A stretch of DNA of 64,000 nt from positions 1-64,000 of the forward strand of contig CAZSHB010000002.1 of NCBI GenBank assembly GCA_964606885.1, in the 5' to 3' direction. Position numbers and translations under genes: made by a program. This document shows positions 43,686 to 52,263 of the stretch, piece after piece. Position 1 is the first letter of the stretch. Each line of letters starts with the position of its first letter. This stretch comes from CAZSHB01 sp964606885 (GTDB lineage: Bacteria > Babelota > Babeliae > Babelales > CAIQNR01). A model generated the notes under the pieces. It was not told the DNA's origin and made no database searches. It worked only from the letters and a program-made list of their open reading frames with translations.

Positions 43686-44393
43686 TTAAGATACCAAGGA
43701 TACTATTTTTTTAAACTGTTGGAAATCTGTGCTTGAGCCACCTACCAAAAAGCCATGAAGCATTGGTAACGTTGCCAACTCTTTGATGGTGTCAGGGGTA
43801 ACGCTGCCGCCATATAAAAGACCTGCGTTAGGGTTGGTATGTTTAAGCCAGGCTAAGATTTCTTCTAGTTCTTTATATGATGGTGTTTTACCAGAGCCGA
43901 TTGCCCAAACCGGTTCGTATGCAATATAAAATGGGGCTTTTTCTACTGCTTTGTGAATTTCTTCTAACTGGTGCGCAAGTACTTCTCGGGTAGCGCCTTG
44001 GCTTTTTTGTGAAGCAGTTTCGCCAATACAGACAATAGGAATCATCCCTGCTTCCATGACCCGTAATGTTTTTTGTGCAATAGTAGCGTTGCTTACGCCA
44101 GCTGCTCGTTCTTCACTATGACCAACGAGTACGTAAGAACAACCTGCTTGTAATAATGAGATTGCTGACACTTGTCCGGTGTACGGACCTTGGTCGTGTG
44201 CTGAACAACTTTGTGCGGCTAAGGCAATATCCGTTTTATGGGTTATGTGTCCAATAGCAGTGAGTGCAGGAAACGATGGGCACACAATAATTTTATGCTT
44301 CCAGGTTAACATTTCTGTGTGATGTTCTTTGATGTATGCGATTTGTTCAAAGAGCGTAAGTTGCATTTTCCAATTTGCTACAAAGATTTTCAT
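43686..44393 (-). CDS. tpiA: Triosephosphate isomerase
   Basis: The enzyme interconverts dihydroxyacetone phosphate and glyceraldehyde 3-phosphate. The 235 residues are slightly short (usual 250). NWKM with Lys9, GHSEER with His92, AYEPVWAIGSGKTP with Glu160, LYGGSV and FLVGGSS are all present, so the active site is complete. The tpiA-secG order is a common pairing. With eno it shows that at least lower glycolysis is kept. Confidence 0.96.
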   Translation of the reverse strand: MKIFVANWKMQLTLFEQIAYIKEHHTEMLTWKHKIIVCPSFPALTAIGHITHKTDIALAAQSCSAHDQGPYTGQVSAISLLQAGCSYVLVGHSEERAAGVSNATIAQKTLRVMEAGMIPIVCIGETASQKSQGATREVLAHQLEEIHKAVEKAPFYIAYEPVWAIGSGKTPSYKELEEILAWLKHTNPNAGLLYGGSVTPDTIKELATLPMLHGFLVGGSSTDFQQFKKIVSLVS

Positions 44394-44400
44394 ATATGTC

Positions 44401-46965
44401 CTAGGTTATGCTGATAGCGTCTTTTTCCACGTCTACCGTAATAGTTTTATGATCTGGATGTTTAAGTAAGAACTGAGAAAGCGGTACGGTGATATATTCT
44501 TGTATCGCTCGCTTTAAGGGACGTGCACCAAATTCTTTGACGTATCCTTTTTTAGCAATAAACGCATCAACTTTTGGTTTAATAACAAGCGTAATATGTT
44601 GGTCTTGTAGGCGCTTAACCAGTTTGTTGATGTGTATTTTTGCAATAGAAATAATCTGTTTTTCTTCAAGGCTATTAAAGAATACGATCGCATCAATACG
44701 GTTTAAAAATTCCGGTTTAAATGAGCGGTGTAGTTCTTTATCAATTTCTGCGCGCACTTTTTCGTCAACCGTTTTTGCTTCAAGAATCAGGTGTGAACCG
44801 ATGTTTGATGTCATAATAATAATACAGTTTTTGAAAGATACTTGGCGGCCTTGTCCGTCAGTTAAATGACCTTCGTCTAAAATCTGTAAGAAGATGTTAA
44901 ACACATCAGGGTGCCCTTTTTCTATTTCATCAAACAGAATAACGCTGTACGGATTACGGCGCACTTGCTCTGTTAATTGGCCGCCTTCTTCGTAGCCCAC
45001 GTACCCTGGAGGAGCACCAATAAGACGTGCAACTGCATGTTTTTCCATATACTCTGACATATCAATTCTGATGATACGTTTTGGATCGTGAAAGAGAAAG
45101 TCTGCAAGTGTGCGTGCTACTTCTGTTTTACTCACACCTGTTGGCCCAAGAAACAGGAACGACCCAATTGGCCTGTTAGGATCGGTTAATCCTGTACGGT
45201 GCATTTGAATAGCATGAGCAATTTTTGCAACCGCTTCATCTTGTCCAACCACGTTTGCTTGCATGTATTCTTCCATGCGCAGGATGCGGTCGGTTTCGCT
45301 TTGTTGTAATTTTTCGGCAGGAATTTTTGTCCATCGAGAAAGCACTATGGCGATATCTTGTTCGTCAACTTCTTGTTTAACCAAGTTGCTGGTGATGTCT
45401 TTGAATTTGTCTTGTTGTTTTTTAAGTTCTTCTTCAAGTGCTGCAAGCTTGCCATATTTAATCTCAGAAGCTTTACCATAATCGCCGCTCCGTTCTGCTG
45501 CTTGGTATTGGTAATTTGCTTCGTCAATTTTTGCTTTGATTTCGTTCATTTTTTCTAGCGGGGCAGTTTCTGCTTTCCACTGGTTATAAAGCGTTTGATG
45601 TTGTTCTTTAAGTTCGGCTAACTCTTTTTCTAATGTTTTAAGCCGTTCTTGCGAGGTAGCATCTTTTTCTTTTTTTAAAGCGGCACGTTCAACTTCGAGC
45701 TGGTTTTTTTTGCGTTCTAGTTTATCAAGCTCTTCTGGTTGGGAGTCGATTGACATACGGACCATAGAAGCAGCTTCATCAACTAAATCAATTGCTTTAT
45801 CTGGTAAGAATCTATCAGCAATATTTTTGTGTGCTAGTTGTACTGCAGCTACTAACGCTTGGTCTTTGATTCGAATACCATGATGCAGTTCGTATCGTTC
45901 TTTCAGACCGCGTAGAATTGAAAGTGCGTCTTCTGGAGTTGGTTCTTCTACATGCACGGGCTGGAAACGGCGTTCAAGTGCCGAATCTTTTTCGATATAT
46001 TTTTTATATTCTTTAATGGTTGTTGCGCCAATGCAATGGAGTTGTCCACGAGCAAGCGCCGGCTTTAACAGGTTTGATGCGTCCATGCCACCGCTGCCAC
46101 TTGCGCCGGCACCAACAAGCATATGCAGTTCGTCTACAAACAGAATGACGCTGTCTTGCGCTTCTTCAACAGCCTTTAAAATATTTTTAATTCGTTCTTC
46201 AAACTCACCTTGGAACTTTGTCCCGGCAATTAAAAGACCTAAATCTAAAGAGAAGATTTCTTTATTAGCTAAACCTTCTGGCACGTCGCCGCTTGCAATA
46301 CGTTGGGCGATGCCTTCTACAATGGCAGTTTTACCAACGCCCGGTTCGCCAATGAGCACGGGGTTATTTTTTGTTCTACGGGAAAGAATTTGGATGGTAC
46401 GACGAATTTCTTCGTGTCGCCCAATGACAGGGTCAAGCTTGCCCGCCTTTGCTTGTTTGGTGAGATTTTGCGTGAATTTTTCTAAAACTTCGTATTGGCT
46501 TTCTGCGTTTTTAGATTGAGCGCCTTTGCCTTTGCGCATTTTTTTCATCTGTTCTTTAATACGCGTGTCGGTAAATTGTGTACGCGCAAAAAAGGTTCTG
46601 ACCGATTCGGGTAAACTGCGTGTTGTTGACCAGGCAACTAAAAAGTGTTCAAGCGTAATGTACTGATCGCCCATGGCATCAGCTTCTTTTTGGCAGAGTT
46701 GTAAAAACTGTTCCATGGTTGTATCAACCGATATTTGTGTCACGTTGTATGCTTGAGGTAAAAGCGTGAGTTCCCGTTTTACCAGTGCAACAAGTTCGTG
46801 CGTTGGTACATCAGTTACGTTCAAAAAAGAAACACAAAATTCGTTCTCTAAACCTGCTGCTAGGGTGTGTAATGGATGTAAAATAGCGTTGTGTAATTGG
46901 AGTGCAATCTTGGCGGCGTTATTGATCAGTTCCTGGCTTGCCGTGGTGAAGTTTTCCGTTCTCAT
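44401..46965 (-). CDS. clpB: ATP-dependent disaggregase ClpB
   Basis: ClpB pulls apart protein aggregates together with DnaK. The 854 residues comprise the N-domain (1-145), NBD1 with GEPGVGKT and [19 protein letters not shown], the coiled-coil M domain (about 400-520) and NBD2. The Walker A of NBD2 reads GPTGVSKT: Ser612 (codon at 45130-45132) replaces the usual glycine before the lysine. The M domain separates it from ClpA/ClpC. AAAGGGAAC precedes the ATG. The first 47 bases overlap the end of uvrC in another frame. Confidence 0.95.
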   Translation of the reverse strand: MRTENFTTASQELINNAAKIALQLHNAILHPLHTLAAGLENEFCVSFLNVTDVPTHELVALVKRELTLLPQAYNVTQISVDTTMEQFLQLCQKEADAMGDQYITLEHFLVAWSTTRSLPESVRTFFARTQFTDTRIKEQMKKMRKGKGAQSKNAESQYEVLEKFTQNLTKQAKAGKLDPVIGRHEEIRRTIQILSRRTKNNPVLIGEPGVGKTAIVEGIAQRIASGDVPEGLANKEIFSLDLGLLIAGTKFQGEFEERIKNILKAVEEAQDSVILFVDELHMLVGAGASGSGGMDASNLLKPALARGQLHCIGATTIKEYKKYIEKDSALERRFQPVHVEEPTPEDALSILRGLKERYELHHGIRIKDQALVAAVQLAHKNIADRFLPDKAIDLVDEAASMVRMSIDSQPEELDKLERKKNQLEVERAALKKEKDATSQERLKTLEKELAELKEQHQTLYNQWKAETAPLEKMNEIKAKIDEANYQYQAAERSGDYGKASEIKYGKLAALEEELKKQQDKFKDITSNLVKQEVDEQDIAIVLSRWTKIPAEKLQQSETDRILRMEEYMQANVVGQDEAVAKIAHAIQMHRTGLTDPNRPIGSFLFLGPTGVSKTEVARTLADFLFHDPKRIIRIDMSEYMEKHAVARLIGAPPGYVGYEEGGQLTEQVRRNPYSVILFDEIEKGHPDVFNIFLQILDEGHLTDGQGRQVSFKNCIIIMTSNIGSHLILEAKTVDEKVRAEIDKELHRSFKPEFLNRIDAIVFFNSLEEKQIISIAKIHINKLVKRLQDQHITLVIKPKVDAFIAKKGYVKEFGARPLKRAIQEYITVPLSQFLLKHPDHKTITVDVEKDAISIT

Positions 46966-48220
46966 TGTTCCCTTTCGATCGTAATAGTCGATGGTACGTT
47001 ATAGCAAAATGATGTGCATAGTCTCGTAACGAAATCAATAATTTACCAAGTGGCGTATGGATATCAAGTACGTATCCTTCAGGATGCGTATCGCTAAACA
47101 ACCGTTCTTCCCGTTTTGCTAAACTAACACAGGGTGTCTGTTGTAACAGGGGGAGTACCATGTTTCTTTGACCTTTGCCGCCATCAATCACTACTAAATC
47201 TGGTAGTTCATCAGGGTTTTTATAGCGACGGGCTACAATTTCTCTTAAGCTTTCGTAATCGTTTTGCTCTATCAGTGTTTTTATTTTAAAGCGCCGAAAA
47301 TTATTTTTGTCCGGCATGCCATCATAAAAACGGACGCACGACCCAACAATGTACTGACTCTGAAAGTGGGAGATATCAAAGCAATCGATCGAGCGGGGGA
47401 TTGTAGGCAGCTGGAGTACAGATTGCAGTTCTTGTCCTGCAGCTTTATACAGTTCGTCAATCTGGTGAGGCAGTGTTGCGATTAAAATATCTTTGTTATA
47501 CCGAGCTGGAGAGAATTTGAGTTTGATGGTGTTAAAAATAAGATCGATAGAATCGGCATAGTTTTTTAGATTTTTTGCTTTTTCAAACGCCATCTGTGCG
47601 CTGTACTCTTTTATCTTTTTTTGAATTTCATCTAAAAATGCTTTTGGTTTGCCATCAAGTGCCTGGCGCATCAGATCAATTCTAAACAGGTAATCGGCGG
47701 TATTAAAGTTTTTTAGGCAGGTGCCAGCGCAACGCCCCAGGTGGTAATCTAAACAGCCGTTTTCTATTTTTTTATTGCACTGGACTAATTGGAATGTATC
47801 AATCAAGTAGCGGTGTACTGCACGCGCTTGTTGTTTGTGGATAAAGGGACCGTAGTAGGTGCCCTTTGCTTTTTTGGTACGGACAATTTCTAATTTTGGT
47901 AATGGATCGTTAGTAATCAGTAAATAAAGAAAAGGCTGCCCAGATTTTAACAGTACGTTGAATTTTGGTTGGTACCGCTTTACAAGATCCGCTTCTAGTA
48001 GTAGGGCTTCAGTGTCTGTTTTGGTGAGAATATGTTCTAGGCCGGTTGCTTCTTGCAGGAGCATATCAATCTTCCAGTCTGTAGACTGCTTGCTAAAATA
48101 AGAGCTGACCCGTTTTTTGAGATCTTTTGCTTTGCCAATATACAGCACGGTCCCATCTTCTTTTTTAAAGAGGTAGATACCGGGTAAATGGGGCAAAGTA
48201 TCAGTTACTGTTTTGTTCAT
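46919..48220 (-). CDS. uvrC: Excinuclease ABC subunit C, shortened (no HhH domain)
   Basis: UvrC makes both cuts in nucleotide excision repair. The 433-residue protein has the GIY-YIG nuclease at the N-terminus ([18 protein letters not shown]), a four-cysteine cluster region ([20 protein letters not shown]), a UVR-like helix pair and the RNase H-like nuclease with [15 protein letters not shown] and [13 protein letters not shown]. Both active sites look intact. The C-terminal helix-hairpin-helix DNA-binding domain of the usual 600-residue protein is missing. The end lies 47 bases inside clpB, and the final residues (about [16 protein letters not shown]) come from that overlap. AAGGAG precedes the ATG. 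uvrA and uvrB are not in the window. Confidence 0.92.
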   Translation of the reverse strand: MNKTVTDTLPHLPGIYLFKKEDGTVLYIGKAKDLKKRVSSYFSKQSTDWKIDMLLQEATGLEHILTKTDTEALLLEADLVKRYQPKFNVLLKSGQPFLYLLITNDPLPKLEIVRTKKAKGTYYGPFIHKQQARAVHRYLIDTFQLVQCNKKIENGCLDYHLGRCAGTCLKNFNTADYLFRIDLMRQALDGKPKAFLDEIQKKIKEYSAQMAFEKAKNLKNYADSIDLIFNTIKLKFSPARYNKDILIATLPHQIDELYKAAGQELQSVLQLPTIPRSIDCFDISHFQSQYIVGSCVRFYDGMPDKNNFRRFKIKTLIEQNDYESLREIVARRYKNPDELPDLVVIDGGKGQRNMVLPLLQQTPCVSLAKREERLFSDTHPEGYVLDIHTPLGKLLISLRDYAHHFAITYHRLLRSKGNNENGKLHHGKPGTDQ

Positions 48221-48237
48221 ACGCTCCTTAATAATTA

Positions 48238-49509
48238 CTACTCTATTCTCGGTTCATAATCAGATCGTAATTGTTTTCTGATGTTTTTTATTGTAGAGAG
48301 GATAGGGTTACCACCTAAGTCGAGAGTATATCTTGATTCTTTATAAGGTCTCCAAATATGTGTATCAGGTGGACAATCGACGGTGTTTGTTTGGGTTTTA
48401 TCTTCTCGTGTTATGATGGTGATGTTGTTATAACTCAGATCAACATCTTTAAGCTTTACAAGAGGGGCAAAGGCACACAGACGTGCAATTGTTAATTTAT
48501 TGTTGTTAAGACGAAGCTCGTTTAGTTCTTTAAGTCCCACAAATGCTTCATCATCGATATCTGTTATAGAATTACATTCTAGACGTAGTCGCGTCAGATT
48601 TGGAGTATTTGTAAATGCATGTTTGGGTATATGTGTTAAGCAATTATTGTGTAAATAAAGTTCAGACAAATTAGGGAGACATGGTAGTCCTCTTAAAGAT
48701 GTTAGGCAGGCATCGCATAAATAAAGAATATGTGGGCCTACTATTTCTATAACTAAAGGCATTTTGTTAGCATCTATTAAATCTTGTATAGAAATCTCTA
48801 GTTGACGTATATCAGGTTTTCCACTTTTATAATTAGGTGTAGGGATTTCTAATATCCAACTCGTTTCCTCTAGAGTATTTATCGTATATTTATTTATAGT
48901 CCAGTAATAAGAAGAGCTATGTATGTTGTTTGTGTCGAGATTAACACGGCGGAAGATACTATCGCTATCTTGTAGGGCTCTTTTCTTTAATTCTTGATTA
49001 AAAAGTTCTGCAAGGCGATTATTAAATAGTTCAAAATATTGTCTTATGTTATTTGTGCCGAAGTCATGTTTCTCTATTATGTTTCGCATGAATTTTTTTA
49101 ACAACATAATGCGTATAGGATTGTTTTCTTCTAATAGTGTGTCAGCGGCTGTTAGTGTATCTAAAAAAATCTGTTCATACACGGGAACATTTTCAGGTTT
49201 ATGCATAAGGGCAACAAGAGCGTTGAATTTTTCTTTAGTAAGATCTGGTGTGTGAGATAGGTCTACTACTTTAGGTTTTCTAGATCCTAATGTGGTTGCT
49301 TCTTGTATCATAACAAGCTGGTTAGTAATTTCTTCTGGGTAGAGGTGTGGTTGAGGATCGTTAGCGAAATACACAGTTCGATTGGAGGGATTATCTAAGT
49401 CTATAATGCAGGGTCTGTTTTTATATTCTGCCGCATAGATTGTATCAGTCGCTAAAGAGAGTAGTAGTAAGAAGATGCGGGGCAGGGGAGTAGTTATTGT
49501 TTTATTCAT
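48238..49509 (-). CDS. Secreted leucine-rich-repeat protein 1
   Basis: The ATG at 49509 follows AAGGA. The 423-residue protein has a signal peptide (MNKTITTPLPRIFLLLLSLA), a conserved N-terminal module (CIIDLDNPSNRTVYFANDPQ), a helical region beginning VDLSHTPDLTKEKFNALVAL, and four to five C-terminal LRRs (LTSLRGLPCLPNLSELYLHN, NLTRLRLECNSITDIDDEAF, LNELRLNNNKLT). It belongs to a family of three adjacent paralogues. LRR proteins of this kind bind other proteins and are often host-directed. The 5' end resembles that of uvrC at the DNA level (see findings). Confidence 0.8.
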   Translation of the reverse strand: MNKTITTPLPRIFLLLLSLATDTIYAAEYKNRPCIIDLDNPSNRTVYFANDPQPHLYPEEITNQLVMIQEATTLGSRKPKVVDLSHTPDLTKEKFNALVALMHKPENVPVYEQIFLDTLTAADTLLEENNPIRIMLLKKFMRNIIEKHDFGTNNIRQYFELFNNRLAELFNQELKKRALQDSDSIFRRVNLDTNNIHSSSYYWTINKYTINTLEETSWILEIPTPNYKSGKPDIRQLEISIQDLIDANKMPLVIEIVGPHILYLCDACLTSLRGLPCLPNLSELYLHNNCLTHIPKHAFTNTPNLTRLRLECNSITDIDDEAFVGLKELNELRLNNNKLTIARLCAFAPLVKLKDVDLSYNNITIITREDKTQTNTVDCPPDTHIWRPYKESRYTLDLGGNPILSTIKNIRKQLRSDYEPRIE

Positions 49510-49529
49510 GCATTCCTTAAACATTACTT

Positions 49530-50960
49530 TTATTTAAAAATAATCTTACAAGTTTCCGGTATTTCTGGAATATAAAAATCTTCTTTAAATCTATTATTTT
49601 TTAAATTAAGTAGTTCTAAGTGTGCAAATCCTGCAAAAACAAAAGGATCTATAGTGGCTAACTGATTATTCTGTAAATTTAACCGTCTTATGCTTGGAGT
49701 ATGAGAAAAAGCATATTGTGGAAGATCTCTTAAGTTATTATAACTAAGAAGTAGTACTTGTAATTTTTTTAGACCTTTAAAAATAGTAGGATTAAGTTGT
49801 GTTAATCGATTATGAGAAAGATTGAGTATTCGTAAGTTCATAAGGCCATTTAGCGCTGCAGGATCAATTTCTTCTATGCGGCATGAATGTAATATAAGTG
49901 TGTCAAGGTTAGGCGTAGGTGCAAAGGTACGTGCGGGGAGAGTTCTTAAAAAATTTGAATGTCCGTCAAGAAGGTATAGGTCTGGAAGTAGTGGTAACCC
50001 TTTTAGTGAGGTTAAATGTTCCTCAACAATACTAAACTTTCCTTGTTTTATGTGCTTGTTATTTTGTTCATCTTTTACGTCTTTTAGTAACGGCAATTTA
50101 TTAGCTTTAATCAGATCTTTAAGAGAAAGAGGAAAATCCGCAAGAGAGTCTGTTGTAGGAAATGTGTTTTTATTATCTCCTTTGTAGTGACTATATAATC
50201 CATAATCGTGGACTTGGTTATAATAAGATTTTGTTTGGTTGTTATCTTTGCAAACTTTTGCTTTTAGAGTTTCTATAAATACATGGCGCATGTGCCGACT
50301 AAATAGTTTAAAAAATTTAAAACGTTCTGTGTTTACAGGGCTTTCTCCGTCTGGTGTATTTTTTGTTGATATTGTTCTGGCAAGTAATGTTTCTAGGAGA
50401 GCGGTTCGTAGAGGGTCGTTTTCTTCTAATAATCTATACGTTGTTGCAACTAGGGTTAAAAATTCTTTGTCGTCAACAGGTATGGCGGTAGGATTTTGAA
50501 TTAATGTTGCAAGAGCATTAAATTTTTCCTTGGTAAGATAAGGGACGGGAGAAAGGTCTACCGTTTGGGATGTGTCATTTGGAAAAAATTTTTTATGTAT
50601 TTTGACTAAGCGAAGACGATCGGCAATTTCTTTTGAGTAAACACTTGCTTGTTTCTGAGGGAAATGAATAACCCAGTTAGTAGGATCAAAGTGTTGCATA
50701 GTCCACTCTGGTCGATCAGAAAGATCTATGATACGTGATGTTCTACCATTTTTTGTTTGAGCAGCATGAAGTCTGTTGATAGTTGCAGCAGGGTAGACTT
50801 TTGGTAGTCCGGTGGCAAAGCAAACACTGTAATGAGTAGGTTCTGTAAAAGGTTCTTCTATGGTGGTTTGTGCAGCATAGACAGTTGTTATTGTTAGAGA
50901 AAAAAATAACAAGAGCATGTTTGGTAGGTGTGGCAGGTGAGCAGGTACTGTTTTGTTCAT
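49530..50960 (-). CDS. Secreted leucine-rich-repeat protein 2
   Basis: The 476-residue protein starts with MNKTVPAHLPHLPNMLLLFF, a signal peptide whose first residues copy the uvrC N-terminus ([13 protein letters not shown]). The N-terminal region carries two related segments (IIDLSDRPEWTMQHFD and VDLSPVPYLTKEKFNALATL), so the module seems internally duplicated. The C-terminal half has six LRRs, for example NLRILNLSHNRLTQLNPTIF and KLQVLLLSYNNLRDLPQYAF. It sits between its two paralogues on the same strand, with a 20-base gap to LRR protein 1. Confidence 0.82.
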   Translation of the reverse strand: MNKTVPAHLPHLPNMLLLFFSLTITTVYAAQTTIEEPFTEPTHYSVCFATGLPKVYPAATINRLHAAQTKNGRTSRIIDLSDRPEWTMQHFDPTNWVIHFPQKQASVYSKEIADRLRLVKIHKKFFPNDTSQTVDLSPVPYLTKEKFNALATLIQNPTAIPVDDKEFLTLVATTYRLLEENDPLRTALLETLLARTISTKNTPDGESPVNTERFKFFKLFSRHMRHVFIETLKAKVCKDNNQTKSYYNQVHDYGLYSHYKGDNKNTFPTTDSLADFPLSLKDLIKANKLPLLKDVKDEQNNKHIKQGKFSIVEEHLTSLKGLPLLPDLYLLDGHSNFLRTLPARTFAPTPNLDTLILHSCRIEEIDPAALNGLMNLRILNLSHNRLTQLNPTIFKGLKKLQVLLLSYNNLRDLPQYAFSHTPSIRRLNLQNNQLATIDPFVFAGFAHLELLNLKNNRFKEDFYIPEIPETCKIIFK

Positions 50961-51005
50961 ACACTCTTTCCAATAATTACTATTTTACTATTGGGTTATA
51001 TCTTT

Positions 51006-52136
51006 TTAATCCCCTACAATAAACGGGCTTCCAAGCATAAGGCCAGCTATTATTACTGTACAGCCGGGTAATTCGGGTTCAAGACTATTAAAAGTACCAT
51101 TTTGTAGTGATCCATCTGCGCGCTTTATTTGAAATATACCGGTGTTTATAATGGCAAGCTCTTTTAGTGGAAGACCTTTAAAGACTTTTAAATCTAAGGT
51201 TGAGGTTTGTAGAAGAGGGTTGCCAGTAAGGCTTATTGCTTCTAAAAGTCGATTATGTTTAAATGGATCTTCGGGTAATTCTTGTATCTCGTTATCGGTA
51301 AGAATAAGTTTCCTGATGTTTGGGAAAAGTTCTAAACCTTTCAGTGAGGATATACCTCCATCACGGTAGACAATTTCAGTGGCATCTGGATGTAATACGC
51401 CTATATCTAAAAGATTTTTTAAAGAGAGTGGGAATTGTCTGCGATCAGGTTTGCCTTTTTTGTAATTAGGTATTGGCCAGTTTTCCATATTGTAATTGGT
51501 AACAATGTAATAGTAAGGGTCGTCATACTTTTTATGATCATAGGTAAGGTCATCTATTTTTTTACCTAATCGGACATTTCTAGCGTCAAATTGTGTTAAT
51601 TTGACTGTGTGCTGTGTAATAACATCAGCCTGTTTATTGTTAACAAGCCTTAATAAAGCTTCTGATCCGGTATTGTCATATGTTTTGCGAGGGTTCAAGG
51701 AGCGTAATCTCCGTAAAAAATTACTGACAAGGTTTGTAATAGCTTCGTCATCTTCTGCTAATAATGAATTTGCTCTTTCAATCCATTCTAAAAGCTCTAG
51801 GTCTAGCATTGGTTTTAAGTCATGGCAGCCGGCCATAATCTGAGCAAGGGTATCAAATTTTTTTTGAGTAAGATCTGGTGTGTGAGAAAAATCGATTACG
51901 CGTTGAGTTTCAAAAAGATCGGAGCCTTCTGTAGTTTTTATCGTGGCTGTAGCCTTTATCATGGCAAGACGATCTGTAATTGTTTGTGGATACAAGTGCC
52001 ATTGTGAGTCGCCAGCAAAATAAACTGTTCGATCGGTAGGTCTATCTAAGTCTATAATGCAGGGTCTGTCTTTGTCGCAGGAGGTGTGAGTTGTTGTGGT
52101 TGCTAGGGTGCAGAGTATAAAGAGCAGGTGTTTCAT
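51006..52136 (-). CDS. Secreted leucine-rich-repeat protein 3
   Basis: The 376-residue protein has a signal peptide (MKHLLFILCTLATTTTHTSC), the module CIIDLDRPTDRTVYFAGDSQ shared with LRR protein 1, the VIDFSHTPDLTQKKFDTLAQ segment and about three LRRs (LELFPNIRKLILTDNEIQEL). It ends in a hydrophobic stretch (CTVIIAGLMLGSPFIVGD). Its leader contains a hairpin that could cover the ribosome-binding site. Lipidation of C20 is possible, but the lipobox is poor. The target is unknown. Confidence 0.8.
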   Translation of the reverse strand: MKHLLFILCTLATTTTHTSCDKDRPCIIDLDRPTDRTVYFAGDSQWHLYPQTITDRLAMIKATATIKTTEGSDLFETQRVIDFSHTPDLTQKKFDTLAQIMAGCHDLKPMLDLELLEWIERANSLLAEDDEAITNLVSNFLRRLRSLNPRKTYDNTGSEALLRLVNNKQADVITQHTVKLTQFDARNVRLGKKIDDLTYDHKKYDDPYYYIVTNYNMENWPIPNYKKGKPDRRQFPLSLKNLLDIGVLHPDATEIVYRDGGISSLKGLELFPNIRKLILTDNEIQELPEDPFKHNRLLEAISLTGNPLLQTSTLDLKVFKGLPLKELAIINTGIFQIKRADGSLQNGTFNSLEPELPGCTVIIAGLMLGSPFIVGD

Positions 52137-52143
52137 AAGTGTC

Positions 52144-52181
52144 TTTCTATAAAATAAGCGGGTTTAGTTCCCGTATAGAAA
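52144..52181 (-). promoter_or_regulatory. Leader hairpin upstream of LRR protein 3
   Basis: TTTCTATA (52144-52151) and TATAGAAA (52174-52181) form a perfect 8-bp inverted repeat around an inner CGGG/CCCG stem. The AGAAAG ribosome-binding stretch of the LRR 3 gene lies in one arm. Confidence 0.4.
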
Positions 52182-52263
52182 TAATACCTGAATAGCGCAT
52201 TAGAGGCTAGATTAAGTACATGTATTGGGTGCTAAATAAGCCTAAAAAATTTCTATAGCATTT

